From Sistotremastrum niveocremeum HHB9708 (Eukaryota > Basidiomycota > Agaricomycetes > Sistotremastrales > Sistotremastraceae), in the NCBI GenBank assembly GCA_001630475.1, contig KV419397.1:19640-83639 (forward strand): a stretch of DNA of 64,000 bases, written 5' to 3'. Shown here piece after piece: positions 53,627-64,000 of the stretch. A program made the position numbers and the translations under genes. Positions within the stretch are counted from its first letter, which is position 1, and every line of letters begins with the position of its first letter. Below the pieces are notes generated by a model, which saw nothing but the letters and a program-made list of their open reading frames with translations, made no database searches and had not been told where the DNA came from.

Positions 53627-55137
53627 GTGCAACTCACATACATCGAAGCCATAGCGTACACTTTACTAGATGACGCTAAGCGCGCCGGAAAGCAAGAAGA
53701 GACCACGGGATGCTATGCCATCCAGTCCAACGGAGTCAGAACACCCAAGACAGATCTCCAAGGTTCGTCTTCGCACCATGCGTGCGTGGTATTAACACGA
53801 TCCCATGGAAACGTGAGCAGATGGTCACCCCAGAACGTCCAGCAGAGACTCTCCTGGGCTTTTTGACTAGACGACACCCTCCGATCAAGGTTGTCCTGGG
53901 TCAGACAGCCTTAGGCAACAAAAGACAGAAAAGCAGTCTCACTACCAGTGAGAAGTACAGGGGCCAAGACATCAAAGGTCTTCACGAATGGACAGACTTC
54001 AATATAGATGCAGTACTGGAAAGATATGGGGCGATCCTAGGCACCAGACGATTATTCGAGGAGGTCAATATGTCTACTCAACGTGGGCGATCTGGGGTGG
54101 TCAGCGAAGATGCGATTCACGATCGCCTGTCCAGATCGGTCCTTACCATTGCCAACCGCGGCTTGGACCAGGCACACCACAAATTCGACCCGAAGACGGT
54201 GACGGCGAGCCCATCTCCAGCAGCACTGGAGCTCATCGACCGAGGACATCAGTATTTGTACATCGACGCTGCAAAGGAAGCCCCCCTCACAGATCAATTC
54301 AGCGACGACCGTGTCGCCATCAATGAAGATGGCAAAGGCTGCGTCTCGATCGAGATCAAGCCGTCCACGAAGTTCAGTGCGCTTCCTAACAAGAACACAG
54401 GCAAACAGCTGTCGTCCTACAGAAAAGTGCTTGCTCAGTTGAATTTTTATATGCACTTGCGCAATTGCCGATACGGATGCATACTTACCGATCAGGAGAT
54501 AGTATGCGTTCGCAAGCTAGTAGACGACGAAGGAAAGGCAAGGCCAGGGCATTTGGAAGTCAGCGAACCGATTGAGCGGGCCGCCTGGGGAGAAAAAAAC
54601 CTGACCATAGAACTGGCGTTATGGTATCTTATCATGCTGGCGGGAGAGACCGATCCCAACGAAGGCTGGCATCTGGAATCGATCCGGCATACCGAGGACG
54701 CGCCACCTACCACCGAAGCTGCGTCCAGCATGGACGAATCACACAAGTCCAAGCATGAGGTCGAAGGGAGAGCTCTTGCTGAAAAAGAGTCAGGAAACGT
54801 TGCTCCACCGGAGATGGACCCGAAACCAGCCAGAGATGCGATCATAGAAGAGGAAGAGGAAGAGAAGACGGACAGCGACTCGTACGTTGTGGATAATATA
54901 GAGATGAAGCACATCGACAATACAAGTGACAGCGACGGTGCTCTCGCTGGACTCCGACTCGCTGGGGATTCCGAATCAGAGAGCCGGGAGAAGTCATTCA
55001 ACGTCGAATATGGGGCAGAGCTTTGGGACGACGACGATTCAGAATCTGAAGTCGGCTTCCATGGCCAGCCGAATGCGACACCGACTCGTCGAGTTCCTTC
55101 TCAAAATTACCCAAGATCTCGTGGAGACAGGCGTTGA
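53627..55137 (+). CDS. PD-(D/E)XK nuclease-fold-like protein (unrecognised subfamily)
   Basis: A first exon segment (LTYIEAIAYTLLDDAKRAGK, NGVRTPKTDLQ) joins across an intron at about 53762-53817 to QMVTPERPAETLLGFLTRRH. The middle has YIDAAKEAPLTDQFSDDRVA and GCVSIEIKPSTKF, an ExK pattern after an Asp, then GKQLSSYRKVLAQLNFYMHL and CRYGCILTDQEIVCVRKL, the sort of strand-helix order seen in restriction-endonuclease-fold proteins. The C-terminal third is acidic and disordered (six Glu in a row, DDDDSESE). The start codon is not fixed: no ATG is in frame just upstream, so a further 5' exon is likely, or translation starts at MVTPERP (53821). It sits between two copies of the kinase-like gene on the opposite strand. 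The fold call is inference. Confidence 0.6.
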
Positions 55138-55502
55138 CTTCATCCAGAGAGGCCTCTTTCACAGGACGTCGATCATAGGTCATGAGATGCATCACAGCTA
55201 GGCATCGCTGAAGCAGATATCGACTGCATGGCAGCACGGGACGTCGGACGCTAGCGCTGATACAATATAATGTTCATGTATGTCTGTTCCCAATTTCCCG
55301 TTGATGTCTTTCAAGATATCACTCTATCACAAATTTAAACATGGAACCTAACCTCATCGATGCATCTCACACTCGTACGAAAGGGAAGCCATAGATGCCC
55401 CCTGTTAGCCCTCTGGGATACGATCCCGGGTGGCACGTATACGTATAATAATAGGAAAGTCGAAAGCAAGAGGATAGCTCGTCGTGTCATCACAGACTTT
55501 CG
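55138..55502. other. Intergenic, convergent spacer
   Basis: This spacer lies between the stop codons of the nuclease-fold gene and kinase copy B. The duplicated block shared with copy A starts at about 55448 (AAGTCGAAAGCA). No gene is seen. Confidence 0.5.
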
Positions 55503-56835
55503 TCACAACCAAGTTGTGCTTGATAAAACGAGCGTTTTCAACCACAGGAGGAGAGTGAGGACCGACAAAGCTAGGATGAGCGGTCGAAGGAAACCTGATA
55601 TACGGGGAAGACTACGCCGAGTGCTAAAATGTTTATGCAAGCAAAGATCTCGGTCTGTCGACACCATTGAATTGTCATCATCGCTGGTCACATTTTGAGG
55701 TTGTTCGCAGTATAGCAGTTCCTCCACCTCGGACTCATCTGAGGAGCTGACTGTTGGCGAGTGTGTGGCCTTGTTCGACGACGCACGATGAATTGTCGAC
55801 ACGTAAATGTCTGGATACCATATGTCTTCCCCTCGGAGGACTCGGGCGCGATCTGCAAGCTAGATGACAATGCATGAGTCTACGAAGAGGAGGTAGAAGT
55901 TATGCTTACAAGAAATTCAAACAGCAAACTGGCAACATTTTCGTACTCTTCAACTAGAGTTTGGGGTCTGACTCTATCATGCGGTGAATGCTCTGAAGAT
56001 CCAAAGTCGATCTATCAAAAGTCAAGACGCGTCATTAGTTGATCAACCATGATCAGCGAAAATGTTACCCAAACCGGTTTTCCGTCTCTTGCTACGATCA
56101 AATTACGTGGGAATCCATCGCAGTGAAGGAGACCAATAGAATGGATCTCAGTGAGACGTCTCAAAGCCTCGTGCGCGATCTCAGAGGTGATATTCCAAGG
56201 ACTGATTGGGGACGCGTTTTCCAGATACTCGATCAGGAGGGCTCTCGGAGGTGTCTCTGAGTGTGGGAGTTCGGATAATCGGGGATGGTTTGAGATGTGT
56301 GCCAGGGCTGGATCAGACCTCCATGATGGAGGGAATTCGTACCATCCATAGTATCGAGGAACGTAGCCGGCTTCACAAAGGCCAGCTTTCGCTAATCGGG
56401 CATAGGCGATCGCTTCTTGGTCGAATTGATAGAACGGATTATCGGGATTCGACAATGTTGATGGCGGTACCTGTGCAAGAGATCAAGATATGTGATGGCG
56501 TGGGGCAACAATTGCACACTCACCACCTTCAACACGATCAAGCACTGAAACTTTTCGTATTCAGCAAATGCCTTGAAGACTCGCGGCCGTTCGGATTCCG
56601 GCCGCTCAGAGGTGCATGGGTACAGCCTTTCTGACATGCTGGACTCGTGATCCAGACACTCCAGCAGCTGAACTTGTAGTTTGCGAAACCGCCGTATCTT
56701 CTTGACATATGTCTGGTAGTTTTTCGTGCTTTTGCGACGAGGAGGGTATGCGCTTTCGTGAACGGATGGAGGATCAAGACGATATGGATCAACGGGAGTA
56801 TCATTTTGGTAATGCCAAAGAGTATCAAGAGACAT
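55503..56835 (-). CDS. Kinase-like membrane protein, copy B of the tandem family
   Basis: The start is MSLDTLWHYQNDTPVDPYRL. It resembles copy A closely throughout: PRVFKAFAEYEKFQCLIVLK, FDQEAIAYARLAKAGLCEAG, YVPRYYGWYEFPPSWRSDPA, the catalytic loop HCDGFPRNLIV (again Cys in place of the usual Arg), then IDFGSSEHSPHDRVRP. The C-terminal hydrophobic segment is LRPLILALSVLTLLLWLK. Intron positions match copy A. Homology also extends past the coding region (about 55448-55502), so the two genes arose by a segmental tandem duplication, not by retroposition. Confidence 0.77.
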
Positions 56836-57691
56836 GGTTGTCACAAGGAGCAAGAAAGGTGAGAAGCAAGGAAGGCGGCAAGCCCTGGACCACGGTTGGA
56901 GGATGATACGTCACGCGTCACGGGTCTGAAAGGTCACGCGCTGTCACACTATGTTCGTTCAACTCTTGGTTCAACTTCGTTGCGGCATGGACCAAAAAAT
57001 GATTGAAAAGGACACACTGCGCTACGGTCTTGAATTTTCAACAGGTCCAGTAGTCTCGATATGGATGATTTGCGATCTGGACCTTGATTTGCATATTGTT
57101 GTTGACTCGTATATTATTGACGAACTTGAATGCTTAGCACTTCGGCTTATTTCCTTGGTGATTTGTAGGATTTCAGTCTTGCCCACTCGATAACTCCTGC
57201 GTTCGGATTCTGATAGTGACATGCCTTATAGTGTACATGTAATGCTAATAATACTAATACTAATACTTCATTACTACTTTGCGAGTCTTCACCAATTGAG
57301 ACGCCTTGGACGCAACACTACGAACAAGGATCTTGATAAAAGGATGAGCATGCCCATTGCGATAGAACTAGGCTAAGCTCTGGGTGAGATGGCAAGAGCA
57401 AATCGTCCGTGTAGGAAGATCCTGAATCTCTGGACTGAGTCAGCGAGGGCCATCCGGGGCGTGTCCAGAAAGTAATGTGCAGATGAGACATCACAAGATG
57501 TCCATCCGAATACGCATAGGGAGTAACAGCCACCGTGCCCTTCGAACAAAGGCGAGACAAACAATACTATGCCCCAAAGGACCGCAGCGCTTATCAGGAT
57601 TACTTGGATCAATGTGCGCGAACCATTCGGTATCGTGCGAAAACAGGAATGCAACGTTAAAAACGCGATTTGAAGCCCGAGTATGCGTTGA
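56836..57691. other. Intergenic region, kinase copies B and C
   Basis: About 850 bp. It holds the upstream region of copy B. A short ACT/AAT-type repeat is at 57243-57273. A minus-strand frame at about 57373-57600 has a hydrophobic stretch (LIQVILISAAVLWGIVLFV) that may be the lost or alternatively spliced tail anchor of copy C. Confidence 0.45.
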
Positions 57692-58855
57692 TTATAATCT
57701 TTGTACTGTTTCAGCTTCGTAGAGGCCTGTTGGGTCTTGCTCGGGAGAGAGCAGACCCTCCAGCTCCGACTCGTCTGTTGGCGGGAGTGAGCAGTCAGTC
57801 GATCCGGCCTTAGGAGGAGAAGTCGACGCGTAAAGATCCGGATACCAAATTTCTTGACCGCGGACCACTCGGGCATGATCAGCTAGCTGCATGAGCGGCA
57901 TTGAGTGCACGCAGCAAAGGTAGAGATCTCACTTACAAGAAAGCAAAAGAGGATGCAAGCGACCCAACCGTACTCTTCAGCTTGGGTCTGGGATCGAACT
58001 CTGAAGTCTGGTGAGTGCATTGAGCAACCAAAGTCAATCTGTCAGAAGTCAAAATTAACGATTAAATTCCACGACAATGAAAAACAAGTACCCAAACCGG
58101 CTCCCCGTCCTCCCTTACCATCAAATTGCGAGGGAAAGCGTCGCGGTGAAGAAGACCAATCGAATGAATCTCAGTGAGACGTCTCAAAGCCTCATGCGCG
58201 ACTTCAGTGGTGATATTCCATGGACTGATCGGGGACGCGTTATCCAGGTACTCGATCACGAGGGCTCTTGGAGGCGTGTCTGAGTGTGGAAGCTCGGACA
58301 ACCGAGGATGATTGGAGATGTGGGCAAGGGCAGGATCGGACCGCCATGATGGAGGAAACTCGTACCATCCATAGTATCGAGGGACGTAGCCTGCTTCACA
58401 GAGGCCGGTCTTGTCCAATCTGCTATAAGCCACCACTTCTTGTTCAAATTGGTAGAACAGATTGGACGGATCTGATAGTGTCGGAGGGATCTATGCCAAC
58501 GATAGAACACTTGATTGTGTGAGGGTTGCCATGTCATACTCACCACCTTGAATAAAACCAATCCCTGGTACTTCTCATAGTTCGCAAATGCTTTGAAAAC
58601 TCGCGGTCTCTCGGATTTGGGGAGTTGACGAGAGGATGTATTAGATTTCTCTGAAGCACTAGACTTGTGATCCAGGCACTCCAACAACCGGATTTGCAGA
58701 TTACGACAACGGCGTGTTTTCTTGACGAATTTCTTGTAGCGTTTCAGAGGCTTATGATCAGGAGGATAGGTGGTTTCATCGACAGACGGAGGGTCGAGAT
58801 GGTATGGATCATGAGGGATAGTCCGTTCATAGTAGCAGACAGTCTCCAGAGACAT
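57692..58855 (-). CDS. Kinase-like protein, copy C of the tandem family
   Basis: The start is MSLETVCYYERTIPHDPYHL. The N-lobe reads PRVFKAFANYEKYQGLVLFK and YVPRYYGWYEFPPSWRSDPA; the catalytic loop is HRDAFPRNLMV, with the canonical HRD that copies A and B have lost, followed by IDFGCSMHSPDF. In the chosen frame the protein stops at 57692 after LLSPEQDPTGLYEAETVQRL, without the hydrophobic tail of A and B. A hydrophobic stretch, LIQVILISAAVLWGIVLFVS, occurs about 90 nt further in another frame, so an extra intron could restore a tail anchor. It is the most diverged copy and may be the oldest. Confidence 0.75.
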
Positions 58856-59431
58856 GATGATGGGCAGAAAGGGGGGTAGCTATGTCACGTGCTCGCGAAA
58901 CGTCACGCGATGTCACAGACACAGCGCCCCCCACAGCGTGACAAGTTAGACGTTAGACTCAAGTTAGTTACCCAAAACGAACCAAACGCTTCGTTGTCCG
59001 TGAGTCCGTGAATGAGGACTAAGTTTCATTTACGGGCCACTATCGCTCATTTATAGCGGCTTTATCTCAAAATGAAGAACAGACAACGTGTGGACATTAT
59101 AGCGACTTTCACAGAGTGTCCCTCTCCGAAATCCCTGTTTGAACTCCAGTTTGCGGTGAGTAATTGAAATTGTTCTGTTCCAGCCTGACTGATTCACGGT
59201 TGTGTATGGCTATGCTAGCTCCAAACGATACCCACGCCCGAGTTCGAGAGCGAATCACTTGAGTTTGTCTAAAGAAAATCTGAGACAAACATGGAATCAA
59301 GGTGAAATCGAACAACAGAAACAGTAGTAGGGGATTTCAAACTCGATATGATCTTAGTACATGATTAATTTGTGTCCATATTAGCCCTAGCATCAAGCAT
59401 TCTTTTGGCTTTGAGATCTTGCCGAGCTAAG
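58856..59431. other. Intergenic region, no clear gene
   Basis: This spacer holds the upstream region of kinase copy C and the 3' side of the expansin-like gene. No gene is seen. Confidence 0.45.
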
Positions 59432-60025
59432 TTACTCTCCACCCCCATTCAATTGCCAGCTCACATTATGAATGCGTCCCACAGACTCATTTGCAAGTTT
59501 ATCAAAAGCAGCTGGTGAGAAGTTTAGGTCGAACATAGCACAGCCTGTGCATTTATCGACGACTTCGACCGTCACCGATTTTCCTTGGACTATGCGAAAA
59601 TTCATCAGGATTCAGCGTGGAAGTACGGAAGACTCCTGAAACTTACAGGTTGCGGTTATGGTCCTCCCACAGATGGGATTGCTGTGGAGCATGAGAACGG
59701 TGGATCGATCATGGGAAGGTCAGGCTTACTTATTGGGATTGGGAGTCGCTCCGCTGATCAGATGAGCTGTCAGACACGCTTGGGACTCCATGCATATCAA
59801 CTTACGGAAAATCATTGTAAAAGGCAGTGGAAACGCCAACGACTAGCTGGCTGTTGTCATTTGTGAAGCCGCAGGCTCCGAGGCCGAACGTCGTGAAGGT
59901 TCCTATGAAAAGATTGGTAAGGTTCAATACCAATGACAAGATGAGATGCTAGCAGTACCATCGCCACTGTGCGTCACGGCCAAGGCAGAGGAGACCAACC
60001 CAAGGATGAGTGAGACGAAAAGCAT
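59432..60025 (-). CDS. Small secreted RlpA/expansin-like double-psi beta-barrel protein
   Basis: The start MLFVSLILGLVSSALAVTHS is a classical signal peptide with cleavage likely after SSALA. Five short exons then give GDGTFTTFGLGACGFTNDNS, QLVVGVSTAFYNDFPGATPN, NNPICGRTITA, FQGKSVTVEVVDKCTGCAMF and DLNFSPAAFDKLANES, ending LNGGGE, about 130 aa. CG, NPxCG and VDxCxGC match the RlpA-like/barwin family (also called riboflavin-aldehyde-forming enzyme-like in fungi), whose members act at the cell wall or in fruiting and stress. Cys pairs for disulfides are present. A TATA-type box lies about 40 bp upstream. The precise role is unknown. Confidence 0.85.
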
Positions 60026-60062
60026 GGTAAATTGGGATGAGGACAAACCGCCACTACGGTGA

Positions 60063-60073
60063 CCCCTTTATAT
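60063..60073 (-). promoter_or_regulatory. TATA box of the expansin-like gene
   Basis: On the minus strand the sequence reads ATATAAAGGGG, ending 38 bp before the ATG at 60025. Strand and position suit a core promoter for this secreted-protein gene. Confidence 0.5.
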
Positions 60074-60394
60074 GCGAAAGCTATCCAGAACCTGACATGT
60101 GAGTGAAAGAAGAAGTCGTTTGAGGCGTCCTAAACTAGATCGCCAAGCACTCAACCACAACAGAAGTTCATGCCTGGATTCAATTTATCAACTTCGCATA
60201 TGTTTACGACGCAGCCGGCGGTTCAAGTAAAAATTTCATTGGTGGAGAAACGGCAAGAATCAATTGTTGCTCAGTTCTCCGGTCTTGACCGTACTCGTGA
60301 ATTCGTAGAATGAAGAACAAGTCAACGCCTGACCGCCATAGAACTGGGATCATGTGCGATGGGCCGCGATCACGGTCATTCTGTGTAATGCTTC

Positions 60395-60421
60395 GCTATA
60401 TATATATATATATATAGCGAT
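60395..60421. repeat. TA dinucleotide repeat inside a palindrome
   Basis: About nine TA units are flanked by CGC on the left and GCG on the right, so the whole stretch TCGCTATA...TATAGCGA is a perfect inverted repeat that could form a hairpin or cruciform. Confidence 0.75.
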
Positions 60422-60720
60422 AATCGGCAGCGGAGTGCACGTTCCTACAAAACTGACTGGCTGAACTTCTTGTAATGAAAGTAAGAAGCAACTCGGCGCC
60501 GATTCCAAGTGTACTGGGAGACGGAAGCAAATATTGAGAAGTAAATTTGAATAGGCGCCTAGGCGCTGCGCCGGCTCGGAACTATCTGCTCCTACCGGAC
60601 CGGTTTATGTTCGAATACTTCAAATTCATGCACAGCGGGATACTGTACGCTCAGTGCCTCCTGTGCGTCCAGAGAATGTTATGCAGCCGATAAGGCTACA
60701 TTGATTTTGCGCGAGAATTT

Positions 60721-62939
60721 TCAAAGATCATCCCGGTAGCGTTGTCGTGGGGAGGACCAATCAAACGCATTCACAAAGTCAGGGTCAACATCTGAACGAA
60801 GTGAATGATTAGAACATTAGGTGTTGATTTCACAATACAGCAGAACAGACCTTTGAAAGTCCTCCAATACGACTCCGCCATCGAGTGAGTTTCGGGACAT
60901 ACCAGCGGACTATTGTTGCCCTTGTCGAGACAGAAAGCCAGAAAGTATGCCAGGAAGTTCTTTTCATGAAATTGGCGGGGATGGCATCGAGAAACGAAGA
61001 GCATGAGAACGAACAGTTGTTCTTCTGAACGTGATGCTGACGGAGTATAATATATCTTATAGAGGGCCATGCGCAATATCGCCGAAAGATCCAGGGTTTC
61101 TGGTACGTTGATCTGCGTGCCCACACGCTTGTGAACGAACACCAAAAACTCAAGATGGTTCCTTGAATCAGGTTTGTCGCGTGCAAAAGGTTTGTTGAGA
61201 ACGTCAACGACTGGCAACAGAACGTCGTTGTCTTGTCGCCAAATGATCAGGTCGAGTATCGGTTCGACAAGTTCCCATCGAGAATCTGCCGAAGGGAAGA
61301 GCAATGATTGAAGCAGTGATGCTTTAGAAAGGCCACGCCGATACAGGATGTTTGTTAGCGTTTCCTGCGGTTCTGTTCGACTGATGATCGCAAATTCCTG
61401 AAGAGCGTGCCGGAAAGGATGCCCGAAAGGAGACCAAATTTTCTTCCCTCCGGTCCGCAAGCAACGGGAAATACAGTCCTCGAATCTATCTCCAGGTTCC
61501 CAGACTTCAACGCCCCGGTAGAACTTGAGGCATTTGAGTCGGACGAGAAGATATAAGCGCCGATAGTCGGCAACGAGGCGAAGGGCATCGGCATACAGTC
61601 CCTCTAGAGTGTATGCAAGTTCGCCTGTGCTCAACACCAATTGAAGATTTGTTTGCTGTTCTTCGATGAACTCTGAAAAGTCGATGTCCTGCAACTGCGT
61701 CACCATAGTGAGCTTGGCTCTCGTGGAGGTATCAGAGCTCAACACTCTTGACGCAGCGCGGAGATAAGGACCGATGCTCGACTTATTGAGTGGTCCAGTC
61801 AAGAGAGCACATGTAGAATCCAGGACGACAGGGTCAACCGTCTGGGAGATGAGGCTGTAATAGCGGAGTTGGATTTGGCGAGGTGCGAGCCGTGGACTGA
61901 GTGGTGCGAAACGGCGAATTTGAGGCCATGCGCGGATGACGCGACGCAGCAACATAGAGATAGCATTCCCAAACACAGAATTCTCGTGTCGCACGGCATC
62001 AAATGTGGTCAAGATCATCAATAAGATGACAGCGCCAGCCAACGTTGATGCAAGGATGCTAGTAATAAGCACAATTGTTTGCCTTGACTCGAAGGACGCA
62101 GAAAGGGCCCAAAGTTGATAAAGTAGGCCAATGACGAAGAGGGTGATGGACACAATCAATGTCGCGTTTAACATGGGAATTAAGAATGCCACCCATTTAT
62201 CAGCCAGTTCTTTCATTTCCGTGTGTCGAAGAGTTCGATCTTGATATGTGCGCCCACCAGGAAAGCCCACGAGCTTTCCGATCCATTGTCGCATCAGCAC
62301 GCAGAGGATGGCTGAGAGGATCTGAGTATTGCGTCAGTCGACTGTCGATAAAGCGATATTTAGGCGCTCACGCTAATGATGAGAGACGAATAGAAAAGAA
62401 GACAAGCAGCCTCAGCTGCGAGGGATGGTTCAGATGCGTTGGGATCGATGGCTTGAATCGCAGGGATTAAGAACGCAGTAACGACAGTCAGAAACAAAGC
62501 AATCTGATAGTAGCGGTCAAATTTTATTGACGAGAGAAAACTGCGGGTACATACGAATACGAGGTTCACGTCCATGCCACTCTTCCATAATTCTGCAACT
62601 TCTCTTGTCTGGCTCATGACTGACTTGAACAAAGCTGCCCAGCCAGACTCATCATCCCATTGTCGGGGATTCATAGGTCTCTCGTCTAGGATAGAGATAG
62701 TTGTGAGTCAGAGAGGAAACTAACGCTGAAGATGACCTACCGCTGAGAGCCTGTTGCGCCAGAGTTGCCAGAGATCTACTGTGTGACTTCAAAATATCTG
62801 CAATTTCTTTGTGGTTCTCGTCCTGTTTTTTGACAAAGTCCTTCATTAATGAAACCAGTTCCGCGGTGAGTTTGGAGACATCGGAATCTCCAGGACCAGG
62901 AGGCGTTGAATGTGGCATTGACGATCCAGAAGTCGTCAT
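60721..62939 (-). CDS. DUF6535 membrane protein (agaricomycete family)
   Basis: The start MTTSGSSMPHSTPPGPGDSD leads into a coiled-coil stretch (ELVSLMKDFVKKQDENHKEI). The DUF6535 domain follows: WAALFKSVMSQTREVAELWK, GMDVNLVF, then ALFLTVVTAFLIPAIQAIDP and LLFYSSLIIS, ILSAILCVLMRQWIGKLV, and two more membrane segments (FLIPMLNATLIVSITLFVIG, VLITSILASTLAGAVILLMI). The soluble remainder (about 400 aa) is helical. The ending is chosen after an intron (GTCTGT..TTCAG) giving RTFKDVDPDFVNAFDWSSPR and a stop at 60721; reading straight on stops at 60771. The family is expanded in mushroom-forming fungi; its function is unknown. Confidence 0.85.
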
Positions 62940-63930
62940 AGTCGAGGAGCGATAAAGCAAGGTGCTTATCTTGTCTACAAGGCCAACGCGGGGGTCAAAA
63001 TATACTAGCAGATACGGATCAGAGTTGCTTTGAAGGCTACTCCATGGCCATCGCTGACGAGCCGATTTGTCGTCGTAGCTGTTGGCAGGCACGAGATTAT
63101 GCGGCTGTCGGATGCATGCCATCTGCGGAAAGTGTGTCCGCCTAAGCTCAAGAGCATTGTAACACACGATTTCTTTCTATTCGACAAGCATGCTATAACT
63201 GATAGCATAGCGTCAAAAGGCTGTAACGCCCTATAAGATACTCTATAGGAAGGCGGATAAAATCATACTAGTATCAATGATTACAAGCTTCGGAGCGGTC
63301 ACCGGAACGCTTCCAAAAGTCAAATTCAGATTGGATCTTCTCGAAGCGTTGGGGTATGATAGACAAGGCACGTTTTTCTCAGTCGATAAGAACGTAAAGC
63401 TCGGAGTGCGAGAGGAAGTCATTAGTGCAGTGTCCAATATTGAGATCTGGGGTCCTGTGCAGTACAATGAACGGTGGCATCAGTGGCTGTGATTTTGATT
63501 TCAACAGTCGGTTGCTGACGGGAGAAGACAGCAGCGCTACGTTTGAAACAGCCGCCTAGTAGATGATACGATTGTACAATTGTCAGGCAATCCATGCCTA
63601 AAATGCATGCTGGAAGCATTGCACCAGATTCGGCCTTCCGTCGCTCATTTAGTCGAAATAATCAAGGAAAAGACATGGCAGAGAAAAATATTTTGTCTAT
63701 TAGTTCAGTTGGCCAGCACGCTGCATGCTAAACCCCAGTATCTGGGATGGGATAACGAGCTCCCCATGGAGAGTGTACGGAATGTTGTGTGACGGGGACT
63801 GCTACCGAAAGAGAGCCGTGAGAACTTTGGGGGACAGGGACTTTGACCCCAAACACAAAATCTCGAACCATAAAAGCCGGTCAACGATTTTTAGCGCGGC
63901 ATCGTCTTACCCCCTTCCATCACTACCACC
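62940..63930. other. Intergenic region, no clear gene
   Basis: It contains the promoter side of the DUF6535 gene and of the gene starting at 63931. A plus-strand frame at 63277-63492 (RLDLLEALGYDRQGTFFSVD) looks a little protein-like but has no recognised family. Confidence 0.4.
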
Positions 63931-64000
63931 ATGTCCTCCAAAGGTATCTTCAGTCCTTCGAATGCATCCTGAATATAACTCACATTTTGCGCAGCCATCC
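63931..64000 (+). CDS. 5' end of a gene running out of the window
   Basis: ATGTCCTCCAAAG is followed by a GTATCT donor and, at the very end of the window, a TTTTGCGCAG acceptor. A short coding first exon (MSSK) with a first intron is a common start in these genes. Pyrimidine-rich sequence (CTTACCCCCTTCCATCACTA) before the ATG supports a real start. The product cannot be named from this. Confidence 0.4.

Larger units (their letters stand above)
60026..60720. other. Intergenic region with AT microsatellite
   Basis: It holds the promoter of the expansin-like gene (minus strand) and the 3' side of the DUF6535 gene. A TA dinucleotide run occurs at 60399-60416. No gene is seen. Confidence 0.5.

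Noticed and set aside
60395-60421. Possible terminator hairpin
   Set aside because: Intrinsic hairpin terminators are a bacterial feature; here it is only a microsatellite.

Overview
The window looks like a chromosomal segment of a basidiomycete fungus, most likely an agaricomycete. Genes are dense and on both strands, split by many short introns (about 45-70 nt, GT..AG). The housekeeping proteins are fungal in type, and there is a DUF6535 membrane protein and a small family of kinase-like proteins of a kind common in mushroom-forming fungi. All exon models were read by eye from splice signals and protein similarity; outer ends are more certain than inner exon borders.

Layout. 1-1.2 kb is a cluster of inverted-repeat, MITE-like elements. 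1.5-17.5 kb is a conserved housekeeping block: fimbrin (-), a two-BIR survivin/Bir1 protein (-), an F-box/LRR-type protein (+), the scavenger decapping enzyme DcpS (-), mismatch repair MSH2 (+), the tRNA m5C methyltransferase Trm4/NSUN2 (-), and ribosomal protein eL42 (-). 18.5-30.1 kb holds a Tag1-like vacuolar membrane protein candidate (+), HMG-CoA reductase (+), gamma-tubulin complex GCP2/Spc97 (-), and a questin-oxidase-like DUF4243 protein (-). 30.1-31.0 kb has two weakly supported small genes. 31.4-35.8 kb is one long, mostly disordered protein (-), followed by an intracellular class-3-type lipase (+) and an ALDH3-type fatty aldehyde dehydrogenase (-).

40.7-48.2 kb is the mobile part: a 0.6 kb TIR element, then a complete-looking 6.1 kb DNA transposon. 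Its long spliced gene encodes a P-element-like DDE transposase with zinc-binding clusters and a C-terminal PHD finger. The transposon's right end lies about 170 bp upstream of the GPHR-type Golgi pH regulator gene (48.4-50.4 kb). 51.8-58.9 kb holds three tandem paralogous kinase-like genes with a PD-(D/E)XK-like protein gene between the first two. The window closes with a secreted RlpA/expansin-like double-psi beta-barrel protein (-), a DUF6535 protein (-), and the first codons of another gene (+).

No operons are expected. Several neighbours are divergent with short shared promoters (Bir1/F-box; DcpS/MSH2) or convergent with very short 3' gaps (MSH2/Trm4, 89 bp). I saw no tRNA, rRNA, CRISPR or retroelement. 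The most unusual content is the PHD-carrying transposon and the kinase/nuclease-fold cluster.
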